A stretch of DNA of 10,299 nucleotides from an uncultured Eubacteriales bacterium (GTDB lineage Bacteria > Bacillota > Clostridia > Oscillospirales > UBA644), in NCBI GenBank assembly GCA_934486965.1, contig CAKSQP010000048.1, positions 1 through 10,299 of the forward strand. Direction: 5' to 3'. A program made the translations under genes and the position numbers. Position 1 is the stretch's first letter. Each line of letters begins with the position of its first letter. The notes under the pieces are model-generated. The model saw only the letters and a list, made by a program, of their open reading frames with translations. It had not been told where the DNA came from and did not search any database. Below, in pieces: positions 1 to 6,123 of this stretch.

Positions 1-176
1 GGGTGGGGAAATCTCCCTGTGCGCCTTAGGGGGAGGGGGAATTACTCTGTGCGCCTTAGGAGGAGGGGGAATCACCCTGTGCACCTTAGGGTGGGGAAAT
101 CTCCCCGTGCGCCTTAGGGTGGGGAAATCTCCCTGTGCGCCTTAGGGGGAGGGGGAATTACTCTGTGCGCCTTAGG
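1..176. repeat. Tandem array of six 28-30 bp repeats
   Basis: Six head-to-tail units lie at 1-30, 31-60, 61-90, 91-118, 119-146 and 147-176. All end in the same block, TGTGCGCCTTAGG, with CGTGCGCCTTAGG in unit 4 and TGTGCACCTTAGG in unit 3. The 5' half comes in two versions: type A with GTGGGGAAATCTCCC (units 1, 4, 5) and type B with GGAGGGGGAATTACTC or a variant (units 2, 3, 6). The type A half is a short hairpin (GGGGA / TCCCC around AATC in unit 4). There are no unique spacers between units, so this is a minisatellite-like array rather than CRISPR. It begins exactly at the window edge and may continue upstream. No coding frame is evident. Function unknown. Confidence 0.9.
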
Positions 177-188
177 GGAAAAACAGCA

Positions 189-227
189 GAACCGTTTTTA
201 TCACGGTTCGTTTCTTCCGAACCTTTT
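189..227. other. Overlapping alternative hairpins, possible weak terminator
   Basis: GAACCG at 189-194 can pair with CGGTTC at 204-209. The same middle segment, as GGTTCG at 205-210, can instead pair with CGAACC at 218-223, which is followed by TTTT. The two structures exclude each other. The second looks like a weak plus-strand terminator for something ending left of the window. No gene lies between the repeat array and the operon terminator at 247-286. Confidence 0.4.
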
Positions 228-246
228 ACCTGTTCCTCATTGAAAT

Positions 247-286
247 AAAAAAAGCAGGCTGTAAAAATTTTACAGCCCGCTTTTTT
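247..286 (-). terminator. Intrinsic terminator of the MerR operon, bidirectional
   Basis: A long inverted repeat (arms 251-266 and 268-283, one mismatch) forms a hairpin with stem GCAGGCTGT / ACAGCCCGC and an A/T-rich top. On the minus strand it is followed by seven T (plus-strand A at 247-253). On the plus strand it is followed by T at 281-286, so it could stop transcription from both sides. It directly follows, and slightly overlaps, the aldo/keto reductase stop codon (285-287), marking the end of the minus-strand operon. Confidence 0.9.
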
Positions 287-1136
287 ATTCGTGAACTTTG
301 AGTTTATGAAGCATTTTGACAAATTCGGGGTTGAAATGGTCGACGATTTCGCTGTGCCCGATATCGAGTTTTGAAATTTCCGCCATATCGTCTGCCGTAA
401 GCGAAAAATCCCAGATATCGATATTCTGCTCCATACGGTTTTTATGGACCGATTTCGGGATTACGACAACACCCCTTTGGACGTTCCAGCGAAGCGCTAC
501 CTGAGCGGCGCTCTTTCCGTATTTCTTACCGATCTCGGTAAGAACGGGGTGAGTGAATATCCCGTGCTTTCCCTCGGCAAAAGGTCCCCACGCTTCGGGA
601 GTGACACCGTATTCTTTCATCGTTTTAAGAGCGTTTTCCTGCCCGAAGAACGGGTGAAGTTCAACCTGATTTACCGCAGGGATAATTTCTGCGGTTTCGC
701 AGAAGTCGGCAAGAACATGGGGATAGAAATTGCATACGCCTATAGCCCTGATGACGCCCTCTTTGTAAAGTTCTTCCATCGCTCTCCATGCGCCCGTATA
801 GTCACCCATCGGCTGGTGGATAAGATAAAGGTCGAGATAGTCGAGCCCCAATTTTTTAAGGGACATTTCAAAGGCTTTCTTTGCTTTGTCGCAGGAGGAA
901 TCCTGAACCCAGAGTTTCGTCGTTATAAACAGGTCTTTGCGGTCGACCCCGCATTCCTTTATCGCTTCGCCGACAGCCTCTTCGTTCATATAAGCCGCGG
1001 CGGTGTCGATAAGGCGGTAGCCCGAAGAAACGGCGTCGATGACCGCCTGTTTGCAGACTTCCTTATCGGGGACCTGAAAAACGCCGAAGCCCTCCTGCGG
1101 CATCTTTACTCCGTTATTTAATGTTACGAAATCCAT
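285..1136 (-). CDS. Aldo/keto reductase
   Basis: This is a cytosolic NAD(P)H-dependent reductase of the aldo/keto reductase superfamily, in the group often named 2,5-diketo-D-gluconate reductase-like. The family reduces aldehydes and ketones to alcohols. The 283-residue length is normal for a single TIM barrel. The catalytic tetrad is visible: D44 and Y49 in LIDTAAAY, K74 in TTKLW and H107 in LIHQP. Near the C-terminus, IPKSVHKNRMEQN (226-238) is the typical segment binding the NADP phosphate. The start at 1136 is preceded by an AAGAGGCG-type ribosome site. It is the last gene of the seven-gene operon, 12 bases after the flavin-reductase-like gene, and its stop codon runs into the terminator. 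The family is certain and the substrate is not. The context suggests a reactive carbonyl compound. Confidence 0.93.
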   Translation of the reverse strand: MDFVTLNNGVKMPQEGFGVFQVPDKEVCKQAVIDAVSSGYRLIDTAAAYMNEEAVGEAIKECGVDRKDLFITTKLWVQDSSCDKAKKAFEMSLKKLGLDYLDLYLIHQPMGDYTGAWRAMEELYKEGVIRAIGVCNFYPHVLADFCETAEIIPAVNQVELHPFFGQENALKTMKEYGVTPEAWGPFAEGKHGIFTHPVLTEIGKKYGKSAAQVALRWNVQRGVVVIPKSVHKNRMEQNIDIWDFSLTADDMAEISKLDIGHSEIVDHFNPEFVKMLHKLKVHE

Positions 1137-1148
1137 AATATTCGCCTC

Positions 1149-1706
1149 TTATTTTAATTTTTTTCCGTCGGAAAAGGCGTTTCCGACTTTTTCTCCGAGT
1201 CTGAGATAGGTGTTGTGAACGGGGTCAAAAGTTATCGCCCCGAGTTTTTCCGCAGAGACAAGTCCGTCGTCTCCGAGAATTTTTTCGTCGGCGCTTACGT
1301 TTACGACTTCGCCGATTATATGGCCGTCTTCTCCGATTTTTACGAGTTTACATTCAAGGGTCATCGGCAGTTCTTCGATAATCGGAGCGTCGACAAATTC
1401 CGATTTTACGGTATGAAATCCCGCTTTTTCCATTTTATCGGAAGTCGTGTTGGCGGTGGTAATTCCGACATAATCGCAGGCAACAACCGTATCGGCGGTT
1501 GCGAAGCTTACCGTAAAAGCTCCTTTTGCTTTAATGTTCTTTGTTGTTTTGTGTCCCGCACTCAGGCACAGGATAACCTGATTTGCGTCGTAAATTCCGC
1601 CCCATGCGGCGTTCATCGCGTCCGCTTTTCCGTTTTCGTCATAACTGCCTACAATAAGAACGGGCAACGGGTAGAGCCATGTTTTTTCTCCGAAATTTTT
1701 TCTCAT
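1149..1706 (-). CDS. Flavin reductase-like split-barrel protein
   Basis: This 185-residue protein matches the flavin reductase-like FMN-binding split-barrel family, whose members bind FMN non-covalently and act as flavin reductases or as flavoprotein partners. Recognisable parts are the N-terminal PVLIVGSYDENGKADAMNAAW stretch (about 15-35), HKTTKNI at 52-58, a likely flavin-phosphate contact, and DYVGI at 78-82. There is no signal peptide, so it is cytosolic. The start at 1706 has a good ribosome site (AAAGGAAG). It lies 13 bases after the decarboxylase-cupin gene and 12 bases before the aldo/keto reductase, so it is co-transcribed with both. Reduced flavin made here could serve other flavoproteins in the operon, which is inference. 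A pyridoxamine-oxidase-like role is less likely given the motif pattern. Confidence 0.85.
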   Translation of the reverse strand: MRKNFGEKTWLYPLPVLIVGSYDENGKADAMNAAWGGIYDANQVILCLSAGHKTTKNIKAKGAFTVSFATADTVVACDYVGITTANTTSDKMEKAGFHTVKSEFVDAPIIEELPMTLECKLVKIGEDGHIIGEVVNVSADEKILGDDGLVSAEKLGAITFDPVHNTYLRLGEKVGNAFSDGKKLK

Positions 1707-1719
1707 GATATTACTTCCT

Positions 1720-2469
1720 TTACTTTAATTTGTTATATTCTTCGTCGGTTACGGGTTCGCACCAGACACTGCGTCCGTTTTTGCCCGGAACTTCGACCGC
1801 GAGATGCGAGAACCAACTGTCGGGAGCCGCTCCGTGCCAATGCTTTACGCCGGAAGCGATATTTACGACGTCGCCGGGGTGAAGTTCGACGGGTTCTTGT
1901 CCCCATTCCTGATAATATCCTCTGCCCGCAACGCAGATAAGAATTTGTCCGCCGCCCTCTTCGGCTTCGTGGATATGCCAGTTATTTCGGCAGCGCGGCT
2001 CGAAAGTGACGTTGAAAATTCCGACCTGCGAGGTGGAAACGGGGGCAAGATAACTCTGTCCGATAAAATATTTCGCAAAGCCGTCGTTCGGAGCGCCTAT
2101 CGGGAATATCATCGAATTCTGATGTGCGATTTTCGGGTCTGCGTTGCCGTCCTCCGCCCAGACGTCCTTTGCCATGCGGAAAGCCGCCCATGCCTTGGGC
2201 CAGCCGACATAAAACGCGGCGTGAGTTATTATTTCGGCGATTTCGCCGCGGGTTATTCCGTTATTCTTTGCCGATTGCAGATGAAACGCAAAGGAAGAAT
2301 CGGTAAGTCCCTGAGCCATAAGGGAAACGACCGTCACGAGAGAGCGGTCGCGGAGCGAAAGTTCGCTTTCTCTGCTCCAGACTTCTCCGAAGAGAACATC
2401 GTCGTTAAGTTCTGCAAATTTCGGGGCAAATTCTCCGAGGCTGTCCCTGCCTGCCGTAACTTTTTTCAT
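1720..2469 (-). CDS. Carboxymuconolactone decarboxylase-cupin fusion
   Basis: This is a two-domain protein of 249 residues. Residues about 15-110 are an AhpD-like/carboxymuconolactone decarboxylase helical domain, with AFHLQSAKNNGITRGEIAE (61-79) and ITHAAFYVGWPKAWAA (81-96). It has no CxxC pair, so it should not be an AhpD-type peroxidase. Residues about 148-235 are a cupin barrel. Its metal-site ligands are visible as H165 and H167 (WHIHEAEEGGGQ) and H210 (GVKHWHG), with PGD at 198-200 in the second cupin motif. Such fusions are common in clostridia beside aldo/keto reductases and flavodoxins, and their reaction is poorly defined. The start at 2469 is backed by an A+G-rich site (AAAGGAAAGG). 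It is 23 bases after the esterase gene. Confidence 0.88.
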   Translation of the reverse strand: MKKVTAGRDSLGEFAPKFAELNDDVLFGEVWSRESELSLRDRSLVTVVSLMAQGLTDSSFAFHLQSAKNNGITRGEIAEIITHAAFYVGWPKAWAAFRMAKDVWAEDGNADPKIAHQNSMIFPIGAPNDGFAKYFIGQSYLAPVSTSQVGIFNVTFEPRCRNNWHIHEAEEGGGQILICVAGRGYYQEWGQEPVELHPGDVVNIASGVKHWHGAAPDSWFSHLAVEVPGKNGRSVWCEPVTDEEYNKLK

Positions 2470-2492
2470 TTTTATCTTTCCTTTCCTTTATA

Positions 2493-3356
2493 TCATGCAG
2501 AGTTTTTGCTCTGCCCAAATAACCAACCCATTATTTCGGGGTCTTCGGCGAAAAGACCTCCGCCGCCGTGTTCGCTCGGAGCGTTTCGCGATGTGAACCA
2601 ATCATGGCTCTTTATGTCAAGCACCAGAATTTCGTCTGTCTCGGCGGAAGTAAGCCCCTGCTTTTCATAAAGCGAACGCAAAGTTTCATACGCCTGTCTT
2701 GTCGGAGAAGAGCCGTAATATTCGTCGTTTTCCCCGATAGCGAGATAGACGGGAAGACGGGCTTTTGCAACTGACTCAAAGTCTCCGTCCCATTTCGACG
2801 CGACCTGAAGATATGCGGTGAAAAGATCGGGGCGTTTGCCAACCGCTATCGACATCGTTTCTCCGCCGCCCGAATATCCGTTTGCAAAGACCTTATTGCG
2901 GTCGATATTATAGTTATCGAGGAAGAATTCGACAAGCGTTATCGTCTGATTTGCGGAAAACTCGCCCCAATCGGAAAGTTGCAGAGCGACAATTATCATT
3001 TTACCGTTATATTTCTGCGCTTCAAACCCGAAGTTTTCGGACTTCAGGTTTTGAGCAACGCCCTGAAAATACAATCCCTCATAGCCGGGAAGAGTAAAAT
3101 ACAGAGCGTAAGCCTCGCTTCCGTCATAATTTTCGGGGATATAAACGTTATAATGAATATCGCCGTATTCTTCCGAATGAAGAATGTTGTCGACGGTAAA
3201 ACCGCGGTAGGTTTCTTTTCCCTCCGTCACGTTCGGAAGTTTTGCGGCGGCGGTCGGAGGGACTGTATTTCCGCCCGTTTCGGAGGGTGCGGACGAGCAA
3301 GCCGAAAGGAATAACAGCAGAGCGCAGAGGACGGCTGAAATTACTTTCTTTTTCAT
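2493..3356 (-). CDS. Lipoprotein alpha/beta-hydrolase (esterase-like)
   Basis: The N-terminus is a lipoprotein signal: basic MKKK, a hydrophobic stretch, then LSAC with the lipidated cysteine at C20. The mature protein would be anchored outside the membrane. A Ser/Pro/Thr-rich linker runs to about residue 40. The rest is an alpha/beta-hydrolase of the esterase / prolyl-oligopeptidase-like type: strand ALYFTLPGYEG (84-94), nucleophile elbow GYSGGG with S162, likely acid D211 in GENDEYYG, and likely histidine H263 (SEHGGGG) or H251. It has 287 residues. Its ATG starts one base after the flavodoxin stop (3358-3360), with no strong ribosome site, so translation is probably coupled. The substrate is unknown. 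It could release an ester whose product the other operon enzymes process, which is inference. Confidence 0.85.
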   Translation of the reverse strand: MKKKVISAVLCALLLFLSACSSAPSETGGNTVPPTAAAKLPNVTEGKETYRGFTVDNILHSEEYGDIHYNVYIPENYDGSEAYALYFTLPGYEGLYFQGVAQNLKSENFGFEAQKYNGKMIIVALQLSDWGEFSANQTITLVEFFLDNYNIDRNKVFANGYSGGGETMSIAVGKRPDLFTAYLQVASKWDGDFESVAKARLPVYLAIGENDEYYGSSPTRQAYETLRSLYEKQGLTSAETDEILVLDIKSHDWFTSRNAPSEHGGGGLFAEDPEIMGWLFGQSKNSA

Positions 3357-3357
3357 T

Positions 3358-4017
3358 TTATTTGCCGAGTCCGAGGGTCGAGACCCATTCGGTCACGGTG
3401 CTGTCGGAAGCACCGGAAGAGAACCGCTCTCCGTCTTTCCATGTTCCCGTGCCCGCCATATCGGCAAGAAGTTTACCCGAATTTCCTATTCCCGAACTTG
3501 CCGAAGTGCAGAACGGAATTACGGTTTTACCCGAAAAATCGTTTGATTTTACGAAATTGTTGACAGGCCATGCGGCAATTCCCCACCAGATAGGATATCC
3601 GATAAGAACGGTGTCGTAGTTTTCCCAATTCGGAACGGTCGTCGTAACAAGAGAAATATCGCGAAGAGATTCGTCGTCATGCTCGCGGCATACTCTGCTG
3701 TCTTTATCGGTCCAATTAAGGTCCGCGGAAGTGTATTCTTCGGTCGGAACAATTTCGAAAATGTCGGCGCCTGCGGCGGTCGCAATGGTTTTCGCGACTT
3801 TTTCGGTGCTTCCCGACGCCGAGAAGTAAACAACGAGCGTTTTTCCGTCCGTCACGGGGTCTTTATCGTCGTCGTTGTCGGGAGCCTGCACGGTGTTGTC
3901 GGGTTTTTCGGTCTGAGTTCCCGAATCGGGAGTTTTTGTATCGGTATTATTACTTCCGCAGGCGACAAGCCCGCAGAAAAGAATTAAACTAAGTAAAATC
4001 GCAATTATCTTTTTCAT
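3358..4017 (-). CDS. Flavodoxin-like lipoprotein
   Basis: A lipoprotein signal (MKK, hydrophobic core, LVAC with C20) is followed by an acidic, low-complexity linker (about 21-58) and then a flavodoxin fold (about 59-219). The FMN phosphate loop is FSASGSTEKVAK (65-76) and the aromatic isoalloxazine-facing loop is GYPIWWGIAAWP (140-151). The protein is therefore predicted to carry FMN on the outer face of the membrane, unlike ordinary soluble flavodoxins. It has 219 residues. The start has AAAGGA just upstream. It sits 15 bases after the iron-sulfur flavoprotein gene and one base before the esterase lipoprotein, a tightly linked pair of surface proteins. Secreted flavodoxin-fold lipoproteins of this kind occur in clostridia. 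The electron donor and acceptor are unknown. Confidence 0.9.
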   Translation of the reverse strand: MKKIIAILLSLILFCGLVACGSNNTDTKTPDSGTQTEKPDNTVQAPDNDDDKDPVTDGKTLVVYFSASGSTEKVAKTIATAAGADIFEIVPTEEYTSADLNWTDKDSRVCREHDDESLRDISLVTTTVPNWENYDTVLIGYPIWWGIAAWPVNNFVKSNDFSGKTVIPFCTSASSGIGNSGKLLADMAGTGTWKDGERFSSGASDSTVTEWVSTLGLGK

Positions 4018-4032
4018 TTTTTTCCTTTATAT

Positions 4033-4653
4033 TCAGTGGTGAAAATTCGTGAAAATATGCTTTTCCGTATCGGGAAGACCGTTTTTCTCCTTTTCGGCGG
4101 CAATACTCTTGACAAGAAACGCGACGTTGTGTCCGAGCGTCCGCATGGTCTGCAAGCCCTCAAGGTCTTTTTTGACCTCTTCGGCGTTCGTTCCGTAGAC
4201 CATGTTCCAATATTGGCTTGCGGCGACGGGCATATTCGAAATCGTGAAATATTTATTCAGCACGTCGAAAGTCGAACTGTTTCCGCCGCGGCGGCAACTT
4301 ACCACCGACGCCCCGACTTTCATTCTTTTGTCAACGGCGGAGGTGCTGTAAAAAAGCCTGTCGAGAAAGGAAATCAGAGTTCCTGCTGGAGCGGCGTAGT
4401 AAACGGGCGAACCGACAATTACGGCGTCCGCCTTTTCGAATTTCGGAGCGGTCTCGTTTACCAAATCGTCGAACACGCATTTTCCCGTTTTCATACACGA
4501 ACCGCAGGCAATACAACCCCTTATATTTTTGTTGCCGATATGCAGAATTTCGGTTTCTATTCCGTCTTCTTCAAGTGCTTTTGCGACCTCGGCAAGCGCC
4601 GTATAGGTACAGCCTGAGGCGTGGGGACTTCCGTTGATCAAAAGAGCGTACAT
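4033..4653 (-). CDS. Iron-sulfur flavoprotein, NADPH-dependent FMN reductase family
   Basis: This is a 206-residue flavodoxin-fold protein. The FMN-binding loop is INGSPHASGCT (6-16). A four-cysteine motif at C47, C50, C53 and C59 (CIACGSCMKTGKC) matches the compact cluster-binding motif of iron-sulfur flavoproteins. GSPVYYAAPAG (about 81-91) is the second FMN loop. Such proteins pass electrons between reductants and quinones, oxygen species or other acceptors in anaerobes. No signal peptide is present, so it is cytosolic. The ribosome site is weak (AAAGAAAG well upstream of the ATG). It is separated from the regulator gene by 77 bases containing an imperfect hairpin (4690-4725), which may lower its expression relative to the regulator. 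Confidence 0.9.
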   Translation of the reverse strand: MYALLINGSPHASGCTYTALAEVAKALEEDGIETEILHIGNKNIRGCIACGSCMKTGKCVFDDLVNETAPKFEKADAVIVGSPVYYAAPAGTLISFLDRLFYSTSAVDKRMKVGASVVSCRRGGNSSTFDVLNKYFTISNMPVAASQYWNMVYGTNAEEVKKDLEGLQTMRTLGHNVAFLVKSIAAEKEKNGLPDTEKHIFTNFHH

Positions 4654-4689
4654 ATTATCACAAACTTTCTTTAAGGATTTTTATATTAA

Positions 4690-4725
4690 GTCGGAGAAAA
4701 GCGGACGACAATCCCGTTTTCCGAC
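4690..4725 (-). other. Imperfect hairpin between regulator and first enzyme gene
   Basis: GTCGG at 4690-4694 pairs with CCGAC at 4721-4725, and the inner AAAA/TTTT and CGG/CCG segments pair with small bulges. It begins five bases after the regulator stop codon. On the minus strand it is followed by TTAATATAAAAA, not a clean T-run. It may be a partial terminator or an RNA-stability hairpin that sets the ratio of regulator to enzymes. Confidence 0.45.
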
Positions 4726-4730
4726 ATTTT

Positions 4731-5132
4731 CTATTTTACTTCCACCTGTTCGACCGACTCGCGAAGAGCCGCCTCGTAACGGGAAATTATCTTATCGTAA
4801 TTCGAAATTTTATAGTCGAGCCGCTTTTCGACGGCTTTGAGTTCCTCTATCTTCTCTCTTATCTTCTCACGCTGTTCGATAAGAAGTCCTTTTCTCTTCT
4901 CGGCGGTGTGGTCTCCCTGCATAAACAGGTTCACATATTCCGCCAGAACTTCGACGGGAAGCCCTGCCGAACGCATACATTTTATAAATTCGACCCAGCC
5001 GCAGTCACTCTCTCCGTAATCCCTTATTCCTCCTGCCGTTCTCTTTACGGGCGGCAAAAGCCCCTCTTTTTCATAATATCTCAAAGTGTCCGGAGATATG
5101 CCGTATTTTTCCGAAACTTCAGCAATTGTCAT
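4731..5132 (-). CDS. MerR-family transcriptional regulator, AdhR-like
   Basis: This 133-residue regulator has a MerR winged helix-turn-helix at 1-70 (MTIAEVSEKYGISPDTLRYYEKEG, then the GGIRDY wing at about 34-39) and a dimerising coiled coil at about 78-125 (QREKIREKIEELKAVEKRL). There is no C-terminal metal or drug-binding domain. Two cysteines lie near the hinge, C44 and C52 (FIKCMRSAG). A cysteine at this second position is known in the carbonyl-sensing AdhR/NmlR group, so an electrophile-responsive role is plausible. Its gene is first in the operon and lies directly behind a MerR-type promoter, so it probably controls itself and the six genes downstream. The start at 5132 has a strong ribosome site, GAAAGGAAGG, eight bases upstream. 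Confidence 0.92.
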   Translation of the reverse strand: MTIAEVSEKYGISPDTLRYYEKEGLLPPVKRTAGGIRDYGESDCGWVEFIKCMRSAGLPVEVLAEYVNLFMQGDHTAEKRKGLLIEQREKIREKIEELKAVEKRLDYKISNYDKIISRYEAALRESVEQVEVK

Positions 5133-5158
5133 ATCTTTCGCCTTCCTTTCATATCTTC

Positions 5159-5189
5159 ATATTACAACATGGAGTTGACTCCAAGTCAA
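5159..5189 (-). promoter_or_regulatory. MerR-type promoter and operator of the operon
   Basis: On the minus strand, TTGACT (5184-5189) and TAATAT (5159-5164) are separated by 19 bases, the stretched spacer that MerR-family activators untwist. The spacer carries the palindrome ACTTGGAGTCAACTCCATGT (5167-5186), in which nine of ten base pairs around the central CA match. The layout predicts that the protein encoded at 4731-5132 binds here and activates its own operon. A plus-strand promoter for the riboflavin transporter begins 40 bases away, facing the other way. Confidence 0.85.
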
Positions 5190-5229
5190 GGGGTTGTCTG
5201 TGAACTTTTTGTAAAATCTCGCCTTTCGC

Positions 5230-5258
5230 TTGACAAACAAAAAAATCGGTGATATACT
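5230..5258 (+). promoter_or_regulatory. SigA-type promoter of the riboflavin transporter
   Basis: TTGACA (5230-5235) and TATACT (5253-5258) are 17 bases apart, close to the ideal housekeeping promoter. Transcription should begin near 5265, just ahead of the FMN riboswitch. Confidence 0.88.
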
Positions 5259-5278
5259 TACGGCACAAAAATACAATA

Positions 5279-5430
5279 CGCTTCGGGGTAGGGTGTAAGT
5301 CCCGACCGGCGGTTTGACCGAAAGGTCACACAGTCCGCGAACTCCTACGGGAGCCGAGAGGGTGGAATTCCCTCACCGACGGTTAAGCAAAGCAGAATCT
5401 GCTTTGTCAAAAGTCCGGATGAAAGAAGCG
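5279..5430 (+). promoter_or_regulatory. FMN riboswitch (RFN element)
   Basis: All conserved blocks of the FMN aptamer are present in order: CTTCGGGGTAGGGTG from 5281, TCCCGACCGGCGGT at about 5300-5313, AGTCCGCGA at 5332-5340, GGTGGAATTCCCTCACCGAC at 5361-5380, and AGTCCGGATGAAAGAAGCG ending at 5430. The closing stem P1 is CGCTTC (5279-5284) with GAAGCG (5425-5430). Minor arms are also visible, for example GACC-GAAA-GGTC at 5316-5327. It lies between a strong promoter and the riboflavin importer, so binding of FMN should turn the importer off. Confidence 0.97.
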
Positions 5431-5445
5431 GCGTTTTATCGTTTT

Positions 5446-5477
5446 CCCCGATGCTTTCGGGGCATTTTTTTTGCCCC
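5446..5477 (+). terminator. Riboswitch expression platform: terminator with competing hairpin
   Basis: CCCCGA (5446-5451) pairs with TCGGGG (5457-5462), and T at 5465-5472 follows after CA, giving an intrinsic terminator. The same GGGG, as GGGGCA (5459-5464), can instead pair with TGCCCC (5472-5477) around a T7 loop. This would break the terminator and end just before the ribosome site AAAGGAGG (5478-5485). The likely logic is FMN bound: terminator; FMN absent: read-through. Confidence 0.75.
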
Positions 5478-5490
5478 AAAGGAGGCTTTA

Positions 5491-6075
5491 ATGAAAAATT
5501 CACGCGCAAGAAAAATCGCTGTCACCGCAATAATGGCGGCAGTGTCGACGGTACTTATGTTTTTGAGTTTCTCGGTGCCGTTCGTCCCCTCGTTTCTGAA
5601 ATTCGACTTTTCCGAACTTCCGGCATTGCTCACGGGCTTTGCTTTGGGTCCCGTTTCGGGCGCGGTCGTCTGTCTTGTCAAAAACCTGATAAACGTGATG
5701 TTTACGACCACGATGGGCATAGGCGAACTCTCAAACTTCATTCTCGGCTGTCTTTTCGTCGTTCCCGCGTCAATAGTCTATAAAAAGAGAAAAACAAAAA
5801 AAGCCGCTCTCATAGGTTCCCTTTCGGGAAGCGCCGTTATGGCGGGAGCAAGCGTGCTTTCAAACTATTATATAATTTACCCGATATACGCCCTGACTAT
5901 TCCGATGGACGCGATAATGGGAATGTATAAGGCGATTTTGCCGTCGGTCTCGAACCTCTGGCAGGCGCTCCTTATTTTCAACCTGCCCTTTACTCTTATA
6001 AAAGGGCTGATAAACGTTTTCCTTTGTATGCTTATATATAAGAAACTTTCGCCGCTGCTCAAAGGAACAAAATAA
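5491..6075 (+). CDS. ribU: Riboflavin ECF transporter S component RibU
   Basis: This is the substrate-binding membrane subunit of an energy-coupling-factor importer. It binds riboflavin and works with a shared EcfA/EcfA'/EcfT module encoded elsewhere. The 194-residue protein has about six membrane segments, including 8-30, 44-68, 76-98, 108-132 and 157-186. RibU-type features include the N-terminal basic-plus-alanine helix, DFSELPALLTGFALGPVSG (39-57) and FNLPFTLIKGLINV (163-176). An open frame extends back to 5314, but it runs through the riboswitch. The ATG at 5491, five bases after AAAGGAGG, is clearly the start and gives the usual length. FMN control identifies the substrate. The gene faces the pyrimidine unit and shares the intergenic hairpin at 6082-6112. 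Confidence 0.94.
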   Translation: MKNSRARKIAVTAIMAAVSTVLMFLSFSVPFVPSFLKFDFSELPALLTGFALGPVSGAVVCLVKNLINVMFTTTMGIGELSNFILGCLFVVPASIVYKKRKTKKAALIGSLSGSAVMAGASVLSNYYIIYPIYALTIPMDAIMGMYKAILPSVSNLWQALLIFNLPFTLIKGLINVFLCMLIYKKLSPLLKGTK

Positions 6076-6081
6076 ACGAAC

Positions 6082-6112
6082 AGCCCGTCTGCAATGCAGA
6101 CGGGCTTTTTTT
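6082..6112 (+). terminator. Intrinsic terminator after ribU
   Basis: An 11-bp perfect GC-rich stem (6082-6092 with 6096-6106, three-base loop) is followed by T at 6106-6112. It ends the ribU transcript. On the minus strand the same hairpin follows the uracil permease stop codon, but the sequence after it (GTTCGTTTATTTTG) is only weakly U-rich, so it may serve both convergent genes unequally. Confidence 0.92.
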
Positions 6113-6123
6113 CCGTATTTTGA

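Noticed and set aside
1..176. CRISPR array
   Set aside because: The units are contiguous with no unique spacers and differ in their own 5' halves; no cas gene is nearby.
444..1121. Long plus-strand open frame opposite the aldo/keto reductase
   Set aside because: The minus-strand frame has the full catalytic tetrad and operon context; the plus frame has no family features and is an antisense shadow.
5314..5490. N-terminal extension of RibU from an upstream ATG
   Set aside because: The extension would translate the FMN riboswitch and terminator; the ATG at 5491 has an ideal ribosome site and gives the normal length.
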